A program made the position numbers and the translations under genes. A DNA stretch of 64,000 nucleotides from Rhynochetos jubatus (Eukaryota > Chordata > Aves > Eurypygiformes > Rhynochetidae). This document shows positions 36,901 through 49,500 of this stretch, piece after piece. The notes under the pieces were generated by a model. That model did not search any database and had not been told where the DNA came from. It saw only the letters and a program-made list of their open reading frames with translations. Numbering within the stretch: position 1 is the first letter of the stretch; each line of letters starts with the position of its first letter. The stretch is taken from the NCBI GenBank assembly GCA_027574665.1, contig CM050666.1, positions 7,874,001 to 7,938,000 on the forward strand, written 5' to 3'.

Positions 36901-39415
36901 AATTTGCTTTCCTGTAGGCCAGTGTTTTGCAGGGCCTGCCATTGGTTGGTGTAGCAGTAGATAAAATTTAATGTTTGATGGTTTTCATGCCTTTTCTTTG
37001 GAGGATGAATGTTTTAGTTGGTCCTGTGGAATACTTTAAGAAAATATTCAAATGGCTGAATTTTCTGCAGTGCTGGAGAGTGAAAGAACTTGTCATTCCC
37101 AGGTCCCTGAGGCTCCACTCAGCTCTGTGGTGTATGCAGGTGAAAACCACCTTCTACTCCCTATACCATGGCAACCGGCGGTGTTTGAAGAGCGTGCCTG
37201 AGCAGGGGCGGGTGGGACAGGGAAGCAGAAGGATAGGCTGTTTGAAACACACAGCCTGCAACGCTATTCCCCTCCTGGGGTACCTCTATGGAATTGTCCT
37301 TTGCGGTTCTCTCATCCCTGTCCCTCTGGCTTCATCCCCTGGTTTTCCCTGTCAGTGCAGACTAAATGATGTTGTTGCCTTGTCTGTGACTGATGAGGTT
37401 GGCTTCCCTCTTCCGTTCTTAAGTTCATCTGGAAGCTGGATTCACTCCAACATTAATTCTTAAATAAGTTATTTTCTGCTTTTTGGTGAGGTATTACGCA
37501 GTCGAGTGTTTTGCTAGGCAAATGACACTTCCTTGTGAGACAGGGATAAAAGCCTTGGCAAGCACTTGGCCTACGCTAGCTTTGTTTTGTACAGTGGAGT
37601 TGACAGATAAATCAGAACGGAGTTTTTGCTTTCACTGAGTGTTTTGGTGACAGCCATCAAGAGCACGCTAATTTGAAAGAAACTGGTTTTGGAAAGCTGC
37701 TCAGGTTTAGCAAACATTTTGTGCATTCGTTTTCAAAAATGATTGTCCTAATGATCTGCAGTGCAAGTATGGTTATTTGAAGGGACGGGCTACAGAGCTG
37801 CGGTGACAGGCATGCAGCACTGGCACAACGCAGTTTGGCGTTCACCTGGAACTGCCCAGGAGGGGAAAAGCAAATAAGAAGAGTCATAGCTCTTTTCAAA
37901 GCAACTGGTGAGACAAAAAATGCTATGTGATGCTGTGTAATAATGTCAGCTCTGTTCAGAGTTTAAATAGTGCCAAATGAATGAGCAAAGAACAAATAAC
38001 TTGCCCTCTGCTTTCAAGATGCGGACAGCCAACACTTGGGCCGCACTCTGTCACTGCAGTTACTGCCACTCAGAGGTAGTCTGTGGAAAGTGGCTCTAGT
38101 AATGTGTATTTTTGACAACTTCCCTTCATCTTCAGTTAAGAAATTAAGGAAAGTGCTTTCCATTCCAATCAGTGCTTTCCGTCTGGGAGAGAGAAATAAC
38201 CTTGGTGTTTCTCATGACTTTCAGTGACTGGATGTGATAACATTTCTGCTTCTCAGCTCTCAATTACTCCGGTAATTCTTCACGTTATTCTTCCCTTTAA
38301 ATCCCCTTCCCTGCAACTGTTGCATACAGTCTTGGGGAGCCTGGTTCTCTTCAAGGTATTTAAGTGTATGAGGAGGCAAAAATCCCATGCAAACATTTGT
38401 CTGGAAACAGTTCCACTTAACAGGGATCAAACTGTTCCTCAAAGCAGAAGCTGTGACACAGTAGCTTGTGGCCTTTTACCATAAGGGGTAATTGAGTTTA
38501 TTTACAGCAAGCTTATTAAACTAAACACTTAGTTCAAAGAATAAACATACGCCAAACAAATACAACCCTTTCAGAATAACATGTCATGTCAATGAGGGTT
38601 ATTGAATGGAATCTCTGACAAAAGAAACCCAAACAAACAGGTACTAGAAAACAAAATGTCTCAGAAACAATGTGCTTGAATGAATGAAGTTTGTGCATGC
38701 AACAGAGATTGTCTGAAGGTGGTGATTAGAACTGGGGCGTTTTTTGTGGGTAGGGAGGTGGGCAGCAACAATGAAGCCTGTGGCATTTCTTGTATAAACA
38801 ATTCTATCCGCAAATTGCCACACGCCTCCTCAAACAAAGATAGCAATTAATTAACCAGGAGAGTCCATTTCAGCTCTTGAGGTGCTTGTTCAGGATATTC
38901 AAGCATTGCCTTGGCATTCACTTGCACTGAGAATGGATTCATGATGACATTTTTGTGTTAAATTATCGAAATTTTGCATGTGTATATTTTGGGTTTCCTG
39001 GTGACTAAACCATAGGCTGTCAGCTTCCAGGGTTTGGCAGTTAGCAGAAGTTACAATACTACTGTGTGTTTTTTCTGATGCCATGTTGGTTTTATTACAC
39101 CAGCCCAAAAGGTGGATTAACTCAGTGCCATGTCACCTTCAGGGAAGGAATGGGCAGAGTCAGAGATGCTTTATCTGGTACCCTCTTGCAATGCTTGTCC
39201 CTTTTTCCATTTGTTGTCTCCTGTAATTAATTCTTTTCTTATTGTTTTATTTTTTTCTTTAGTCCTTTCAGGCTTAAAGGTTGTCCTAGGGTCAGATTAA
39301 TGCCCAGCCTTAGCTGGAGAACAGCCAGTCTGCCATGAGCACTTTCTGTAATCCTTTGCCATTGCATGCTACCTTTTGTCAAACGTACGCCGAGCTAAAC
39401 AAGGTGACCACGGGA
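30961..39415. other. MAPK1-YPEL1 intergenic region, first part
   Basis: I find no gene here. Frames of 149-162 codons (31057-31506 minus, 33413-33883 plus, 36975-37463 plus) lack family signatures, strong start context or splice partners. An AATAAA at 36143-36148 is isolated. I recognised no CR1 copy or RNA gene. Distal MAPK1 3'UTR or enhancers of either gene could lie here but cannot be seen from the sequence. Confidence 0.7.
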
Positions 39416-39417
39416 AG

Positions 39418-39525
39418 ACGGAAGTTGGAAGGAACCTCTGAAGGTCATGTGGTCCAACGCCCGCTGACAGCAATGAAGATGTGGTGACCTGGGCTACCTC
39501 TGGACTGCATAGGGCTGAAGAAGAC
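39418..39525 (-). repeat. CR1 LINE 3' end fragment, diverged
   Basis: The + strand reads GAAGTTGGAAGGAACCTCTG, then an 'aggtcatgtggtccaacgcc' type block and a 'gacctgggctacctctgga' block. This matches the antisense CR1 3' region with substitutions, and it is another short 5'-truncated copy. Confidence 0.75.
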
Positions 39526-40465
39526 CTACTCGAGGAAGAGGAAAAGAATGTAGATCTTTAGTTCTCACTTGTTTATCCTTGCCCAATGCATTTTGGCAGT
39601 AACTGATAAAGTCAGAGATTTAGCCATGGAATATACCCTTTCACTTTTGTTCTCACGTGTACTTCAGCCGTGTTGCCTGTATGCTATGCAGGGCGCTACC
39701 CCACACAACATCCTTTTTTCTGTTTTGACTGGAAGATATTGGGAGCAAAGAATGTCATTCACATTTGTACAGAGCCTTTAGCTACAGCAGAGATGCAAGA
39801 AATGAACCCCTCCTTTGCTGTTCAGGCTGCCCTTCCTGGCACCACTGTAGTTGGTGCTGTTCCTGCACTCAGGCGATGCTTTCATTCTTCTTCTGCTACT
39901 TGTTTTTATACATACATATAAATATATATATATTCTAGAAATCAAAAGCCTTTTTGTGTAACATTCGCTATTAATTTTGTCCATGGGTCAAATTTTTCGG
40001 CAACAGGGCTATGTGGTCTCCAGAGAGGAAAAAGAACAGAGACAAAATTGGTCCTAGAAAAGATGTAATAATACCTTTTATTCAACCTCCCACTAGAAAC
40101 CTTTCCTCCATGAAAATCGAAATAAAGCTGTTAAAGGAAAAGCGTGACTGTAGCTTAGACCTGTGTGCTTCCAAGCTCTCCACCCTACTCCAGTAAGCAC
40201 AGAAGGGTTGGGATGGTTGTGGTTGTGCCATCTGCCGGTGGGAAGTTGCTGTGAGTATCGTTTACATATATAAAACCCCTGCGGAATGACAGTTACACGT
40301 GATGATTAAAGAGCAAAATTTATGAACAATACCTAGAGTGCTCTGAAAAACCGTATAAATCCTCTAGAACTAGAGCTATAATGCTTGTCAAAAGCTGACC
40401 TAGCAACAGTTTAGAGCAGGACCATACCTCTGTACCAGTTAGTGAATGATTTATGTTTGCACGTG
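39526..40465. other. Intergenic, no gene seen
   Basis: AT-rich non-coding sequence with an alternating AT run at about 39915-39935. No coding, RNA or repeat-family signal is recognised. Confidence 0.7.
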
Positions 40466-40473
40466 GTACGTTT

Positions 40474-40512
40474 GGGGTTTTTTTGGGGGGGTTGGGGTGG
40501 GGTTTTTTGGGG
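40474..40512 (+). repeat. G-run tract with quadruplex potential
   Basis: Five runs of four or more G lie at 40474-40477, 40485-40491, 40494-40497, 40499-40502 and 40509-40512. The loops are 7, 2, 1 and 6 bases and mostly T. This satisfies the usual four-run rule for an intramolecular G-quadruplex on the + strand. It sits in the MAPK1-YPEL1 intergenic region. Confidence 0.8.
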
Positions 40513-43500
40513 TTTGTGTGTGTATTTTTTTGAAGCAGACCGAGTCTCACGGTGGATGTGCAGTATGACTGGTCAAGGCAGTAGAAAGGAGGCTTAGAAG
40601 AAAATTCTGTTGCGTGGGGACCGAGTTGATCATTCTTCCCTGTTTTTTCCCAGTTTCTGGTGTGGGTCCAAGCAATCACGTTAAGGAATGAAGCACAGAA
40701 GCAAGGTGAAGCACAGGGTGTTTTCTTAATATAAATATTAATGATGATTGTTATGCTAGTTATGACTGTCAAACTTTGTACAATCTGTTCCCCACATCTC
40801 CGTACCTGTCCCCCCCCCTTCGTACATACTGACATGAATATTGAAAGAGCATTTCAAGATAAAGGACTGAGAGAAAACAGTACTGTGGCTTGTTCACGTG
40901 AAAAATTAACTTTACTAAACTGTTGCTGTGTTTTAAAACCCCTGCTTAGATGTGACTTGATTTCTCTTTTGTAATAATATCCAAGGGATGGCAGAATCTT
41001 GTTTGTAGCAGCAGCAAAGTGTCTCGCAGGAAGTTTCTGGATACTAACGAGCAGGGGATCTGGATGGTTCCAACAGAAGGCTTTGCATTAGTTTCCATGC
41101 ACTGCTTTGCACCCTGCCCAGGTGGGTACTCATCTGCTCTGTAATTCTTGGAGCTGATATAAGAGTAATCACTCTTCTGATTAAATGTGAGTTATGTTGC
41201 CTTGTGCTTGTGTGCTTCAGCCAGAGCAGCTGGTTTGGTCCTGTCCAGTGCTTCACTCACTGAGCCATAGAGAGGTCTCAGGAGGCTTTTTTCAGAGCCT
41301 AAAGGTTTGAGGGACCCCAGAAATTAGGCACTGGAATGTGAGTATTTTTGAAGCTCTTACCAACGAAGGAAGGCTGAACAAGCAAGGAGTTCCAGGGAGT
41401 GCCACAGCAAAACCCAGGATGCAAAACAAATTTCAGAAAAGCAAAGAGCAGGTGTACCTCTGACAGTTATTTTGCACAGTATGCCAGCATTGACACAGCT
41501 TGTTTTGAATACACCGATGCAGAAAAAGATGCTGAAGACTGTGACCCATGGGCAGTGCGGGTAAACACCTGAGTGCCAACCTCTCCAAAGCTTAGATAGC
41601 GATTGGGATGTTACTGCAATACTTGCATTTCATCCCTGTATTACCAGTCAACCGTCTGTCCTGGCACACTGCAAAGTGTGAAGCAGCAGCATTAACTCTG
41701 TCTTTATTTTACATAATTGTTATTACATACTATGACATATGCCTGGTAACTTTTAGGCTTAGTGCTGGACACTGCTGTCTCAAGCAAATGTAAGGTAGCC
41801 TTTTATAGCTTCCTTCCACCCTTGGTCCAGTCAAGTAAAATGCTAACCATGCTGTTGAAGCCCTGAGTCCCCTTTGCAACAGCCCTATCACCCCACTCCT
41901 CTCCCATCTTCTTCCCTGTGCTGCCTCACTGGGCTAGAAGCTACAGTGGTGACTGTGCTGGAGTCAGAAAGCATTTTGACAAACATGTAGGTACCAGAGC
42001 AGAACAGAATACGTATGCAGAAGCTGTGGGGCACAGTGTGTGTGTACAGTGTGCATAGTGCTTCTGACCAACCAACACACTAACGCAAATGTTTTTTCTT
42101 GGTACAAATTCTAGCAAGGAATTCTTCCTGTAAAACTGGAGTGCAGCTATGAGCAAGATGTACGGCAGAAAGGATGAGCCTTTGATACTATTAATTCACT
42201 CTCAGTCTTGCAAACCTGCATTTATTTTCAGATTTCTGAGCACGTCTGCAGGGGATAGAAAATAGAATTCTAGATATGGAACGTGCTCCAGCTTGGCACT
42301 TATATCGCAGGTAGGGCTGCTTTGTCACTCACCTTTGGCTATCATGGATGCTCTATGACACAGCAAGAGAGACTGTTCTTGCCAAGCATATTTTGCTGGG
42401 GCCTATGACTCCTTGGAAACAGGCACTTTCTTTGTTTCTGCGTCATAAGGATCAGGGTATATGTCTTTCATATTAAGACTGCCAAAATTTGTGTGCAGCT
42501 ACCCTCATCCTGTCATGTACCCAGTAACAAACTCTGTACCAGTTTCTGGAAAATTAATTTGTATTCTCCTGATCTCTGCAATCTTGCATCTCTGACAGTA
42601 TTTTTAGAGAGGTGAATGTGATTTCTAATGTGACTGTTAGAAGCTGTATCCAGTAGTATACAAGATGATATACAGCAGAACAGAAAATCCAGCGTTCCCT
42701 GTCAGCTCACCAACACAGAAGGTGCTAAAAGTGAACAACTTTTACTTTTTTTGCATTCTGAAGAAAATATATAGTTGTACTATACCCCAAAACGTGAGCT
42801 CACATAACTGGGATATGAACAGTGGGCTTGCTGAGCTACGTGGTCTATGAGACCAGGTGTTGGCGATCTTCTGGAATTTCTGCTGTCTGCTTTGTCCTTT
42901 CCTGTGCCGAGTTCATGCTTTGGGTGGTCAAGCAGGCAAATGGGGGCAGTTACTGAACACAATTCTGGGCCAGGGATGGCAGGAAGAGGTTAATTGAAAA
43001 GCATCTGCTTTTCCATTCAAATGCTAGTGTTTTATTTAATGATAACCACCTGAAAAATATGTGGTTTAGAGAAGAAAAAAATAATGCTGCCAAAATAAAC
43101 AACTCTCATTCTGCTTATGCTTTGGTAGAAATTCTAGGCAATTCTTGAAGCTAAGTGGCAAGTTACTTCACTGGCCACACCAAGTTAACGGTGAAAAGCA
43201 ACATCAGTGCAGGCTGGAGTTAAAAAGTGCTGATGGACGCTTGTTCTCACTATACCCGGCTGAGGCTTCTCTAACAGTAAGGAGGAGGATGTAAACAAAT
43301 AGTATGATTGAATATGTTACACAGGGAAACAGACAATGCTTGCTTGAGCTAATCTTGTCTTTAACCAGTCTCCCTATCCCTCTATTACCCATTGTTCTTG
43401 ACCCATTTGTTCTAAAAGTTATAAGGGAAGTTCACACATTCATTTGTCAATATTTATATAAGGATGACGGTAAGAAAATTCAACCCGTTATAAAACAATC

Positions 43501-46500
43501 ATTGCAGAATCAGCCACAAGATGGAGCCAGTACAGTACCAGGCACATCGCCCCTGCTGAAGAAAATGTTCCATGCTATTTTGTCTCTAAACCCTTCAGCA
43601 GCTTTAAGAGGATTGTTCGCTCCTCACTTAGTTACTGAGATAGCATTGGAGAAAAAACCCAGAAATCTCTAGTAGTTAGGGTACCGAATTCATATATAAA
43701 TCGTTCCAACCCACAAATGAAACTCTTACAGCTAATCTGATCAAGAAAAATAAAAATCAGTGGTGCTTCTTTCCTGACTACGTAAAACTAGTCTTTAGAC
43801 TCAGTTGCATTCTCCATGGGCTCATAAAATTAAAAGTGACTTGAGGAAAAGAAAGAAGGAAGGGTGAAGAGGAGGGAAAAATTAAAGGGTGGCAAATAAG
43901 GCCCTTGGGTTACTCTTACAGTCAGGTGTGTCAATGTAAGTAATAAAACAGCAGAGGCAGCTCTAGCAGCTACCACAGGGAATGTAATACAGTAAAAATC
44001 CCAGCAAACAGGACAGGAAGACAGGGGTCGGGCTGTACATTCACCTTCCGGCAATCTTTTGAGATGCCTTTTAGGTAAATTATTAAAAAGAAATTCATCA
44101 GTTAGGCTTGCCTGCAGTGTCAAGTTAGTGTACAATCCTGTGTTCTGATAGTTACAGAGCATCTAGGTTTTCTTCTTGTTATTGCTGTTCTCCTCTTCAG
44201 TCTCCTAATTCAAAGTTACCCTAGACTCATACTAATTACAATAAAAGCTTTTATTGCTAAAACCGGCACACCTTCTCTGATAGAGCATTTCTGTAGCCAA
44301 CATTGCTTTTTACTTTGTATAGTCATCTTGACACTGCAAAACAGAATAAGCTCTGCAATAATATCTATCTTCATACAATCCTAGAGAACAATGTGGAGCC
44401 TTGAAGTTTTACCCTGCCCTGCTGTATTTTGCCCTGTAAACAATGGGCTGGCTGCCCCAGGAAGTAATTTCTCCAAATCAAAATAGGTATCTATTTTTTT
44501 CCTAGAGTATAGCTTTACTAAGGAATCCTATGTTCTGATTCACCTCTGAAAAAATCCAGGTGACCTGCTGGTCATTCTCAACAGGACATAACTCCTGAAT
44601 GTAGCCAAGCTTTTCATTTGTATGGTATGTCTGGGCCAGTTCAGGAGAAAACATTAACAAGCTCAAAAATGTTTTTACAATCAATTATCTAACTTTTTGT
44701 TTTCCCCTTATAGTAAGATTCTCAGTAGCAGAATCCTTCATTAAAGTGTCAGTGCGTTTATGAACTGGCCACTCACATCCCCTCTTCTTTCAACTTAAGA
44801 ATGGATATGTTTGTATAATGTGATCTGCACAGCGGTACTGCTGGTAGAAAAGGCAGAAGTTAAACATCTGAGTACTCATTTCACATATTGTTTATTTAAA
44901 CAGCTAACTATATTAAAAAGAGCTGCTGTGAGGGTGATGGGTTAATAACGGACTAATGGTAACAGAAATATATTTTCTTAGCATTGTATAAGCTATCATT
45001 GTCTAAAAACATCTGAAAGACAGGGGGTGTGCCTAACATTTTTAATAGACCAATTACCAAGTTATCTCTCCCAGAAGTCCATTTTGCTTATATTCTCTTA
45101 AACATCAGCAATTTTCCTATCTAATTTGCATTTAAGCTATTAGAGAAACTTTATGATATATTCCTAGTAAATTACTGAAAGTGGTGTTACAACTTAAAAT
45201 AAATTCAACTCAGTGTCTCTGATGTATCTGAAATGCTCTTTGTAATTCAGGGAAGGTGATAGACTCATCAAGATTTTGTTTCCCTTGCTGTAGGACTTCT
45301 CTGGGCTTTAAACTTCACAAATCTGCATGTTTAGAAAGACAGGTGGGAATAGGCAGGTATTTGTGTTCTTGAAGTGGGAACACCAGTTCTGAAATGCCTA
45401 ATGAAGAATCAGTTGAAGGCCTGGCAATTAACCAAATAGATAATTGTGATTGTCAGACAGTCCAAATAGGAAACGAACAATCCTGTGTTTGACAGGGACA
45501 AAATAGGCTTCTGGAAGCCTCAGTTCAAGAAATCAATTGATAATTTGGAGAAGGATCTGAGATATAGAAACAATTAGAAATTGAAAAATGTGCTTTATAA
45601 AATGCTATTGCTGAAAAGGATGACTTGCTGTTATAACTACAGTGAGTCCTATTGTCTCCTCGGTCTTAGAGATGAAGGAAAAAACCAGCTGAAAGATAAT
45701 ACATTCAAGGGAGAAATAAAATGTATATATTTGGCAATGAGAGTAACTAATGACTGGAACAAGGAATTAACAATTTGTAAAGACAGGATATTCTAGGATG
45801 TTTTCCTAAGGGATGTTCTGGTTTAAATGACAAGTAATGCCACCAGTCACATGGCTTCTATCTTACAGTGAGTTGTACCACATGATTACAGTAATCCCCT
45901 TGGCCCTATTTATCTGTGAAACGATAGAATATGCTTCTGCTGGATGCCCTAATCTGGACAGGATATAAAATGAGGATGGAAATATAAGTCTAGGTCTTAA
46001 GATGAGAAACACACTTCTTGGAGGAAGGAAAAAAAGAAACCAAACAAATCTAAACCAGAAAAAGCTTGAATCCCTGCCTTTAGCCAACTGTTTTGCATAT
46101 ATAGGCAAGCATGTGCAGAATGTGTTTACACAAAACATGTATCAACAGAAAATTAATCTCTTCTTTTCAACAGCTCACAAAACACAGGTTTAACCACTCA
46201 GATAAGTAATAGCAGCCAAGGAGTCTGTAGCTGCATGAAGCAGATGACAATCCTACATAAAGGTGGATTGTATAATATGTATGTGTTCACTGAAAAGCTT
46301 ATGTATTTTTATTCTACTACCTTTTCCTTTTGCTTTAGAGAAATGTGTCTTCTGCTTTCTTTACTGCTAAATACAGATATGTTAGCATCTGCTTCTGCGC
46401 TTTGAAACGCTATGGTTCTCATAAAGTGCAATTAGTTTGTATGCGTTGTTGTGCTGGTTTATTGCGTTGCCACTCCTGTTTGCATGCTAAACTGAGATTC

Positions 46501-49500
46501 AAATGTTCTACTGTACTGTGTAATTTACTTACCAGGATTGAATAGCTGCAAAACTGATGATGCCATTTCCAGCCTCATGGTAAAGCACAGTCTGATTCTT
46601 GTCTACCGTCTCAATGTATCTTGCTGGAGGCACAACCTAGCCCTCTGCATTCAGAATTACCCAGTCACTGTCAGGGGTTCAGAACAGCTCCATCCTTCCA
46701 GTCTTTGGGTATGATCTAGGCACCCCCTTCCAAAGGAGCTTGGGATAGTTTAAACTAACTACTACTTTTTCAGAGAAGAGAAAGAAGTTACAGAACTACT
46801 GGGTTAGGCTCTAGTTCACTGGGAGATTGTCTAGTCATATATACCAATGCACTTTCGTAATCTGAAATTAATTCCAAATGCTGAATTCTGAAACAGGTCA
46901 TGGACAAATGTTAAGAATGCCTACAATTTTCATCCTTTTCTCCATCTCCAGTATGCTACTGATAGATAAAGTGCTTATGCTTATTTCCCACAAAGAGAAA
47001 ACTGAGGTCAGTTGCCCATAGACAGTAAGATTTGGAATTTGAGAGTTAGGACTGAGAGATATAATGTACAGCTCACATGGCTGGGTAAATCTACATTGTT
47101 AATTAGAACAACCTTCTAATGTATACTTTTAGTACTGCTTTTTGGTCGTGATTCTTCTTTTGTAGCTGCCTAAATCCTACTAGAATAAGTCAAAATACTT
47201 GTGTCCCCGGTTTTAGGACTTCATTTCTACTGTATCTCACCTTTGGGTCCTGCTGTGGGAATCCTACATTTCCAGAGGTTGTAGTGGATTGACTGTGCCA
47301 GATGATACACACACAAATGGAACAGGTAAAAATTCTCCTATTGAAAAACACTGTTGTTCATTTTATAGAGAGGGAGATAGACATGTATTCACATACTACA
47401 AATGTCTGTTCTACTCTTGTCTCTTGAAAGACTTTCTGCAAATCCTGTAACAGCTAGCAAGAAAAGCAGAAACAACCAGTTGCAGGGCTTACCGAACTAG
47501 GCAAGTAGCTGCTCGTGGTCCCTGCAGCTGCCTCTGCTTTTGAGGACAGTCAGAACTTCATGGATCCAGTATCTTTTTCTCTCCACAGCTTAGCTAGTAC
47601 CAAAAAAAAAAAACCAAAAAACCAGGAGTAAATATGGCTGTCACTTCCTCTTATGATCACCATTTTCATTACTGTACTCTTATCAAGATAATTCTTTCTG
47701 TTGGCCTTACATTTTTGTTTGAAGACCAAAAAGAGTATATAACAAAACCTGAACTCTTACAAGCTCCTACTACTGTTATCCTGCAATGAATGCAAGGGCT
47801 AGATTTTCTAGTGAAAGTAGATATTTCAGTATTATAAAACCAAATTCTGGGGGGAAAAAGAAAATTTAACCCAGCGACTAAGGCATGCTGAAGCTTGAAG
47901 GGCTTGTACGCTGCTAATTCCCTGGTGAACTTTGCTTTAGGTAGGACACTTGTATATCTGTCAGTCTGAATATTAGAAAAGTTTAGTTAACATCTGGTTT
48001 CGCTGTTTCAAAAGTCACACAAGAGATAAAAGTACCACTTCCATGGTGATGGTGGGAATAAAACCAGCAACTCAGATTCTGCAAATGACAAATCACCCTC
48101 CAGTGGTGTGTATTTCAGCCCTCTGATTAGAAAGAATACATATACTCCTGAATTAGGTACCCAGAGTTGGGCAATACAGACTTTTTTCCATCTCACATCC
48201 ATTTATATGTATATGAGCAGATGTCTACATCGCATAAAAATCATTATACAAATTTGTTTGATTCATAGCCACCAGACAAGTTCCTCTGCCTATTGTCCAC
48301 TGGAGGATAGCTTGAGACCTCTGTGTATTTCAGGAGAGCTGATTGAATAATTTGATATTCCCTGGTCAACTAAAGCAGTAGCTTCACTGCATCTTTTCTG
48401 GGTGTGCAGGTTTTATGTTGGCATATGTAGTACAGTTCAATACTTACACCTACTGGTTTCAAAAATCATCCCAAATGAAATGATACTGATTATTTGTTCA
48501 CCTGAAATACCTCCTTGCACACATAGTTCCAGAGAAATACCTAAAATATGCTGTGACAAATACCAGTATAATTTATGACCTACCAACCAGCTGGTTTGCA
48601 ATTAATGCATAATGTTATACTTTCATATTATATAATCAGAAAATTAGTAACATTTTTGTCAGTTATTTCAGTTATTTCTGTATTATACTCTTTAGGCCAC
48701 CTGCTGCCATGTCCCAAGAAATAGACAGGTAGTTCTTTGCCTTGTAGAACTTCGGAGAACACAGTGATATAAACCTGAGTAACTGGGAAGAACAAGGCAA
48801 ACATTTTTTTGTGGGTTTTTTTCATTACTAAGCTCACATTTATGGCAAACATATAGGAAAGAAGTTATTTTTGTTTTAAAAAAACCACTTTTCCTTCTTT
48901 TAGTAATCTTTCGGCTAAAACAAAGAATATGGATTATGACAATTCTAAGATTATTTTTTTTTAATTTGGTTAATATCTCCAAACTTTTGAGACTTAATAT
49001 ATCCTGAAGAAGCAAAGGAAGGAATGATTCTGGTATTCCTTCTCACTTTAGTTGCCTTTAATGATCTTTCCTGCCTCTACCTGTCATGTTTTGAGTTTGT
49101 CCTGTTTTCAGAATGACTTTTTATGGTTTTGGATATGATTCACCTACCAGTTCTAATTCTGATGTGCTAAACCACATGGACAATGACTGCATGCCATCTC
49201 TCCAGTTCCCTTAACCCACTGAGTTACAGAACTACAGACCCTGATTAGAATCCTAATGAGGAACAGAAACACACCCCCGCTCCTATTGCAGAATTATATT
49301 TAAAGGGAAGTTTCATGGCGCAGAGATCACAACAAAAACATAGGCAGGAGTTGCCAGTGTCAAAATCAGTCCCATTAAAATGATGCACGTTATATAGTTA
49401 ATGATTATATGATAGTGATATAATTAGGACACTACACAGAATTTAGTAGTAGTAGTATGACCTCTGCTTTGCTAATCAAGATCAGAGCCCCACTGTGAAT

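Noticed and set aside
36975..37463. 162-codon plus-strand frame
   Set aside because: No motif or similarity that I recognise and no promoter or splice context; treated as chance.
40320..40835. 171-codon minus-strand frame
   Set aside because: It runs through the G/T low-complexity tract (Pro/Lys/Asn-rich when read on the minus strand), so its openness comes from the simple sequence.
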